From contig NZ_JACXBW010000001.1 of NCBI RefSeq assembly GCF_014712225.1, forward strand, positions 372,001 to 436,000: a stretch of 64,000 nucleotides of DNA, written 5' to 3'. The stretch comes from Pseudarthrobacter sulfonivorans. GTDB lineage: Bacteria > Actinomycetota > Actinomycetes > Actinomycetales > Micrococcaceae. Positions 62,611-64,000 of this stretch are shown here, in pieces. Below the pieces are notes generated by a model that was given only the letters and a program-made list of their open reading frames with translations, was not told the DNA's origin and searched no databases. The position numbers and the translations under genes were made by a program. Each line of letters opens with the position of its first letter. Position 1 is the first letter of the stretch.

Positions 62611-62761
62611 CTCCGGCTCCCTGACTTGTTGGTTGCAGCAGCGTGGCGCTGCCGGATAACTCCAAGGTAGGGACAGGCGGGGTGAGCGGGCGTCACACCA
62701 TGATGTGACCGGGAGGGTGAATCTCCTCAGGCCGCGGCCGGGGCGTGAACGGGCGGGCCGG

Positions 62762-64000
62762 TTACAGCAGGCCGCGGTCGCGCGCGCGGCTGACCGCAGC
62801 CCGGCGGCTGGAGACGCCGAGCTTGGTGAAGATGTGTTTGGTGTGTGTGCGCAGCGTGTTGTGCGAAATGAACAGCGCGCGGGCGATCTCCGGACCGCTC
62901 AGTTCACCGTCGAGGAGCCGCAGGACCTGGAGTTCCCGCTCGCTCAGGGGGTCAACGTCCGACGCCGGATGCTCACCCTGGTGCCCCGGTGCCCGGTGCG
63001 CGGGTGTCGTGAGCGCAGGTGCTGGGTGCGGGGGCGCGCCCAAGGTGAGGAGACGTTGTGCGTGGGCGGCAGCGCCGCCGTCGTGCGTTGCGTCATGCGC
63101 AGGGTCGCGCGTGACTGCTCGAAGCAACTCGATCATGGGCTGCCCTTCGTCCAGGAACAGCCGCACATGTTCTTCCGGTTCGGGCGGTCCGGCAAGCGCA
63201 GCACAGAGCTCCACATGTGCTTGGCGGTGCCGGCCCAACGCCTCGTAGGCGAGAGCCTGGAGCATGCGGATTTCCGCCACACTGCCCTCCCGTCCGGACG
63301 CGGTGGCGCTGGCGAGCAAGCGGTCCAGCAGGCCCATCACGCCGTGGGCGGCGTCCCCGTCCGGCCGGGCCCGCTGTTGGGCAATCAGCAGCCGGACCAG
63401 GGTGAGGTGGTTGTACTCCTGCATATAGCTGGCCTCGTCTGAGACGGATGCACCCGCAGCATGTGCCCAGCCGGCGCCGCCGGACAAGTTGCCCCGGCGC
63501 ACCCACGCCCGCGCTTTGATGGCCGGAACGGGGCGTACCTCGGGGAAAAACCCGGGACGGAAAAGCTGCTCCGCCTGATCCAGGAAGTTGACGGCGGTGT
63601 CCGGGTCGCCCTCGTCCTCGGCCACGAGCGCGCTCGCAACGAACCACCGGTAGCGGCTCTCGGTCATGGGCCCTTTGTGGACGAATTCCGCGGCGGCCTC
63701 GAGGTGGTTCCTGGCGCCGCCGAGGTCCCCGCCCTGCCGGCAGATCTCGCTGAGTGCCACGTGCAGCTCGGCGCTTGCCCGCAGCATCGAGGCTCCTCCG
63801 GCGTCAGCTTGCTGCAGGGCACGCTCACTGATTCGGCGCGCCTCGCCGGGCCGGCCGGCAGCCAGCCACATGTCCGCGAGGATGACGGTGCTGCTGAGCT
63901 CGTCCAGCAAGTTTCCGGCTGCGTGCAGGCTGGCAACGGCCTCCGTGAAGGTCTGCAGCGCTTCCGTCACATCGCCCTCCGCCCAGGCTGCCAGCCCCAG
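62762..64000 (-). CDS. LuxR/MalT-type transcriptional regulator, C-terminal part
   Basis: At least 412 residues; the frame stays open to the window edge, so the GTG at 63970 is internal. TPR-like helical repeats (LAAWAEGDVTEALQTFTEAVASLHAAGN and later) fill most of it. The C-terminal LuxR helix-turn-helix is LSERELQVLRLLDGELSGPEIARALFISHNTLRTHTKHIFTKLGVSSR. N-terminal ATPase presumably lies outside. Probably controls the membrane-protein gene downstream. Confidence 0.88.
   Translation of the reverse strand: MGLAAWAEGDVTEALQTFTEAVASLHAAGNLLDELSSTVILADMWLAAGRPGEARRISERALQQADAGGASMLRASAELHVALSEICRQGGDLGGARNHLEAAAEFVHKGPMTESRYRWFVASALVAEDEGDPDTAVNFLDQAEQLFRPGFFPEVRPVPAIKARAWVRRGNLSGGAGWAHAAGASVSDEASYMQEYNHLTLVRLLIAQQRARPDGDAAHGVMGLLDRLLASATASGREGSVAEIRMLQALAYEALGRHRQAHVELCAALAGPPEPEEHVRLFLDEGQPMIELLRAVTRDPAHDATHDGGAAAHAQRLLTLGAPPHPAPALTTPAHRAPGHQGEHPASDVDPLSERELQVLRLLDGELSGPEIARALFISHNTLRTHTKHIFTKLGVSSRRAAVSRARDRGLL

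Overview
The window is high-GC DNA from an actinobacterium, most likely a soil member of the Micrococcaceae (Arthrobacter/Pseudarthrobacter group). This is inferred from codon use, from several -10 boxes sitting 5-7 nt before the start codon (leaderless transcripts), from GAF-ANTAR regulators, and from the resorcylate and glycine catabolic gene sets. I see no rRNA gene, intact tRNA, CRISPR array, transposase or phage module.

Layout. 1-10 kb: the end of an ABC exporter operon, a Phd/RelE-type toxin-antitoxin pair, a membrane-anchored hydrolase, an IclR-family gene remnant, an HD-domain protein divergent from a DJ-1/AraC regulator, two GAF-ANTAR proteins, and an XRE-cupin regulator divergent from a thioredoxin-reductase-like flavoprotein. 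10.9-23.1 kb: a minus-strand glycine/serine/one-carbon operon, read gcvP-gcvT-gcvH-glyA-sdaA-lipA-metF-permease-purU, behind a promoter and a tandem glycine riboswitch. It can cleave glycine, convert a second glycine to serine, deaminate serine to pyruvate, lipoylate GcvH and dispose of one-carbon units. 23.1-30.1 kb: a gamma-resorcylate/resorcinol pathway (IclR regulator, MFS importer, hydroxylase, decarboxylase, hydroxyquinol dioxygenase, maleylacetate reductase).

30.2-45 kb: envelope and metal functions: LapA-like protein, esterase, CDF exporter with ArsR regulator, a CopB-type copper ATPase behind a CsoR-like operator with DUF6153-like and DUF305 proteins, a low-molecular-weight phosphatase, an LCP protein, NAD(P)HX dehydratase and Hsp20. 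45-52 kb: oligopeptidase B, then the most unusual locus. It encodes a leader-bearing Ala/Asn-rich protein with two tandem repeats, a PqqD-like/M50 metalloprotease with a four-cysteine C-terminal domain, and a separate truncated copy of that domain with a duplicated promoter region. 52-64 kb: a DUF2945-like protein, an SQR-like flavoprotein, a KdpDE-like two-component system whose kinase keeps only a vestige of the KdpD P-loop domain, an APC/KimA-like transporter, acetate kinase, a small winged-helix/membrane pair with a palindromic operator, and a partial LuxR/MalT regulator.

Several families of dispersed palindromes cross the window: a 62-bp palindrome (six loci) that twice provides a gene's stop codon; an element with 32-bp periodicity (four loci); a hairpin found twice inside the gcv operon; and paired hairpins at gene ends. 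Function calls rest on sequence motifs and family knowledge only; no database search was run.
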